From Candidatus Thorarchaeota archaeon (GTDB lineage Archaea; Asgardarchaeota; Thorarchaeia; Thorarchaeales; Thorarchaeaceae): 64,000 nt of DNA. Positions 62,246-64,000 of this stretch are shown piece after piece. Under the pieces are notes generated by a model. That model was not told where the DNA came from. It did no database searches and worked only from the letters and a program-made list of their open reading frames with translations. The position numbers were made by a program, and so were the translations under genes. Within the stretch, counting starts at the first letter, position 1. The number at the start of each line of letters is the position of its first letter. The DNA lies in the NCBI GenBank assembly GCA_016839245.1, contig JAEOUN010000058.1:58197-122196 (forward strand), in the 5' to 3' direction.

Positions 62246-62992
62246 CTACACCGCCTCCCTAAGTTTCTTCCCAGTCAATTTCAAAAATACTTCTTCCAGA
62301 TTCTTAACATGATGTCGTTCAATCAATTCATCAGGTGGACCAATCTCGATGAGTTTACCCTCATCAATAATGGCAATACGATCGCAGAGTTCTTGTGCTT
62401 CTTCTATGTAATGCGTTGTTAGAATAATGGCTTTTCCATGTTTCTTCAAATCGATAATATAATCCCAGACAGCTCGACGCGCCTTTGGGTCCATAGCTAC
62501 CGTTGGTTCATCAAGTAAAGCAATTTTTGGATCATTGATCAATGCCATAAGCATACTGATCTTTCGAATCATTCCTCCGCTATATTTTCCAGCTCGTCGG
62601 TCGATATGATCTTCCATCTCCATTTTCTCGACCATCGTTCGGATACGTTGATTCAGAACATCTTTAGGAACAAGATGCATCTTCCCTATGAGTTCGATAT
62701 TCTCTCTACCAGTGAGAAATTGATAGAATGCTGGTTCTTGGGGACATACTCCAATTATCTCACGAATTCCTGCAGGATCATAGACTATATCATGTCCATC
62801 AAGTGTTGCGGTTCCTTCAGTTGGTTCCAGCAACGTGTTGAGCATGTTCACAGTAGTGCTCTTCCCTGCACCATTTGGTCCGAGGATGCCAAACAGCTCA
62901 CCCCAATGAATCTCAAGATTGAGGTTGTCTACTGCTGTAACATCTTCAAACTGTTTTGTTAGATTTGTTAATACAATTGCAGAATCGGACAT
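62246..62992 (-). CDS. ABC transporter ATP-binding protein
   Basis: This 248-residue ATPase has Walker A GPNGAGKSTT near residue 39, signature KYSGGMIRKISM near 137, Walker B ALLDEPTVAMDP near 158 and H-loop TTHYIEE near 192. It is the DrrA/CcmA type paired with ABC-2 permeases. ATG 62992. It is the first gene of the exporter transcript; an inverted repeat lies just upstream. Confidence 0.92.
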   Translation of the reverse strand: MSDSAIVLTNLTKQFEDVTAVDNLNLEIHWGELFGILGPNGAGKSTTVNMLNTLLEPTEGTATLDGHDIVYDPAGIREIIGVCPQEPAFYQFLTGRENIELIGKMHLVPKDVLNQRIRTMVEKMEMEDHIDRRAGKYSGGMIRKISMLMALINDPKIALLDEPTVAMDPKARRAVWDYIIDLKKHGKAIILTTHYIEEAQELCDRIAIIDEGKLIEIGPPDELIERHHVKNLEEVFLKLTGKKLREAV

Positions 62993-63360
62993 TGTAATTC
63001 ACATGTATTAACATACATAGAATGAATATAAGACATGGACAATCTTTGACCTGCATCGTGGTTTGTGCCGCAAACTAACGTTTCTTACGGGGAAGGATAC
63101 CCTAGAACACAGTCATCTTGTAAGTGGTCAGAGATATTGGCCAATGTACTTGTATACGTGTTAATGTTCTACTGCACGCAGTGAGTGGTCTATCTAAGGC
63201 TGTTACCTGTGCCATTATCAGAATTGATTAGTGTTCCTACATGATGATGTTGCCAAGAACATGGTTCAATGGAGAGATGTTAATAGTCCATATGAAAGGG
63301 TTCAAGTTTACAACTCCTATTGTTCCAATGGACACGAATGTATTGTAATGGTGAATAAAG
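62993..63360. promoter_or_regulatory. Intergenic control region between ABC exporter and aldolase
   Basis: This region of about 370 bp has ATGTAT-TAAC-ATACAT (63003-63018), a perfect 6-bp inverted repeat just upstream of the exporter. A minus-strand A/T box (CTTATATTC, about 63022-63030) places a start near the repeat. A 35-codon frame at 63241-63348 is probably chance. GGTGA at 63350 precedes the aldolase ATG. No RNA gene was found. Confidence 0.45.
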
Positions 63361-63999
63361 ATGTATGAGGATGTAAAAAAGGAGATACTTGACATTTGTC
63401 AACAGCTGGTGAAGAACGACTTAGTCATTGGATCTTCAGGCAATGTTAGTATGCGTGTTGACAATTATGTAGTAATTACACCGAGTTCTATTTGGTATAC
63501 TGAAATGGTTCTTGAAGATATGGTTGTAATGGACCTGAACGGAAAAGTGATTGAAGGTGAACGAAATCCTAGTGTGGAATGGCAAATGCATCTTGCATTA
63601 TACAATAACCGTTCTGATGCCAATGCCATAGTTCACACACATAGCATCTATGCATCTGCAATGGCAATCAAGCACGAATCTCTTCCTCCTATTATTGATG
63701 AAACAGTACTGAAGGTGGGAGCTGATGTTAAAGTCACCAAATACTATATGCCAGGTACCAAAGAACTGAGTGTAGCTGTTGTCGAAGCGATTAAAGACAG
63801 AAGCGCTGCACTGATTGCTAATCATGGGGTTGTCTGCATTGCAAAAACGCTGAAGAATGCATTACATCTGGTCAATCTTGTAGAACGCACTTGTAGAATC
63901 TATCTGATTGCTCAAATGTCAGGTGGCAGAGTATTTCAACTTCCAGAAGAAGTTGTAAAGGACGAACAAAGCCTCTGGGAAATGATACATGGACACTAA
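63361..63999 (+). CDS. Class II aldolase / fuculose-phosphate aldolase-like
   Basis: This 212-residue enzyme has the AraD/FucA pattern: IGSSGNVSMRV near residue 21, PSVEWQMHLALYNN with catalytic Glu, HTHSIYASAMA with two zinc His near 91, and NHGVVCIAKT with the third His near 153. It could be a sugar-phosphate aldolase or a pentulose epimerase. GGTGA lies 6 nt before ATG 63361. It ends 1 bp before the window edge, so downstream operon context is unseen. Confidence 0.88.
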   Translation: MYEDVKKEILDICQQLVKNDLVIGSSGNVSMRVDNYVVITPSSIWYTEMVLEDMVVMDLNGKVIEGERNPSVEWQMHLALYNNRSDANAIVHTHSIYASAMAIKHESLPPIIDETVLKVGADVKVTKYYMPGTKELSVAVVEAIKDRSAALIANHGVVCIAKTLKNALHLVNLVERTCRIYLIAQMSGGRVFQLPEEVVKDEQSLWEMIHGH

Positions 64000-64000
64000 A

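Noticed and set aside
63241..63348. 35-codon plus-strand frame before the aldolase
   Set aside because: Short, no ribosome site, Met-rich start from a run of ATG; consistent with chance.

Overview
The window looks like chromosomal DNA from an anaerobic archaeon, most likely of the Asgard group (Thorarchaeia- or Heimdallarchaeia-like). The archaeal signs are GGTGA/GGAGG-type ribosome sites with many GTG and TTG starts, TATA-like boxes, a DUF2096-type protein, and archaeal-style HdrABC, group 3b hydrogenase and ferredoxin-dependent oxidoreductase operons. The Asgard placement rests mainly on a Rab/Ras-like small GTPase beside a probable longin/roadblock-type protein, so lineage is an inference. 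No rRNA, convincing tRNA, CRISPR array, transposase or phage gene was seen. Base composition is AT-rich and fairly uniform.

Layout. 1-5252: two tandem SLC13/ArsB-NhaD-type permeases, a metallophosphoesterase and a GlcD-type FAD oxidoreductase. 5255-9660: first group 3b NAD(P)-linked [NiFe]-hydrogenase operon (hydBGDA, minus strand) plus a small Cys protein. 9905-15735: small and membrane proteins, a methyltransferase split by a -1 frameshift at an A8 run, MsrA and a Lon-family protease. 15740-18060: gene-poor, with what look like gene remnants. 18075-22312: S-adenosylhomocysteinase with a divergent two-HTH regulator, a DUF4184-like protein, a gamma-carbonic-anhydrase-like protein and a DUF998-like protein. 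22507-29636: two acyl-CoA synthetases and a benzoyl-CoA reductase/2-hydroxyacyl-CoA dehydratase-type pair with its activator. 29752-33847: six-gene Nuo/Ech-like group 4 [NiFe]-hydrogenase operon. 33886-40183: 2-oxoacid (probably 2-oxoglutarate):ferredoxin oxidoreductase, split into korBC and korDA by a segment holding the longin-like protein, the GTPase and an epimerase. 40393-41807: a membrane HTH regulator coupled to a surface protein. 41810-44860: two divergent hdrCB pairs. 45250-51699: acn-aclB-aclA-icd operon. 51924-55601: DUF2096 protein and a double-length HdrA. 55794-59853: second group 3b hydrogenase operon. 59966-62992: ABC exporter with a membrane protein and an HTH regulator. 63361-63999: class II aldolase.

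How it fits together. Most of the window concerns electron and acetyl-CoA traffic. Two NAD(P)-linked hydrogenases and one membrane-bound ferredoxin-type hydrogenase connect H2, NAD(P)H and ferredoxin. Heterodisulfide-reductase-type proteins could confurcate electrons, and the 2-oxoacid:ferredoxin oxidoreductase exchanges electrons with ferredoxin. Aconitase, isocitrate dehydrogenase and ATP-citrate lyase form the citrate-cleaving arc of a reductive or reversible TCA cycle. Acyl-CoA synthetases feed a low-potential reductase or dehydratase. The most unusual items are the GTPase with Ser in place of the DxxG glycine beside a longin-like protein inside a split kor locus, a hydrogenase small subunit with Asp for a cluster Cys, a group 4 hydrogenase operon without antiporter-like subunits, the tandem HdrA fusion, the slippery-site methyltransferase, and several perfect palindromes in regulatory intergenic DNA.
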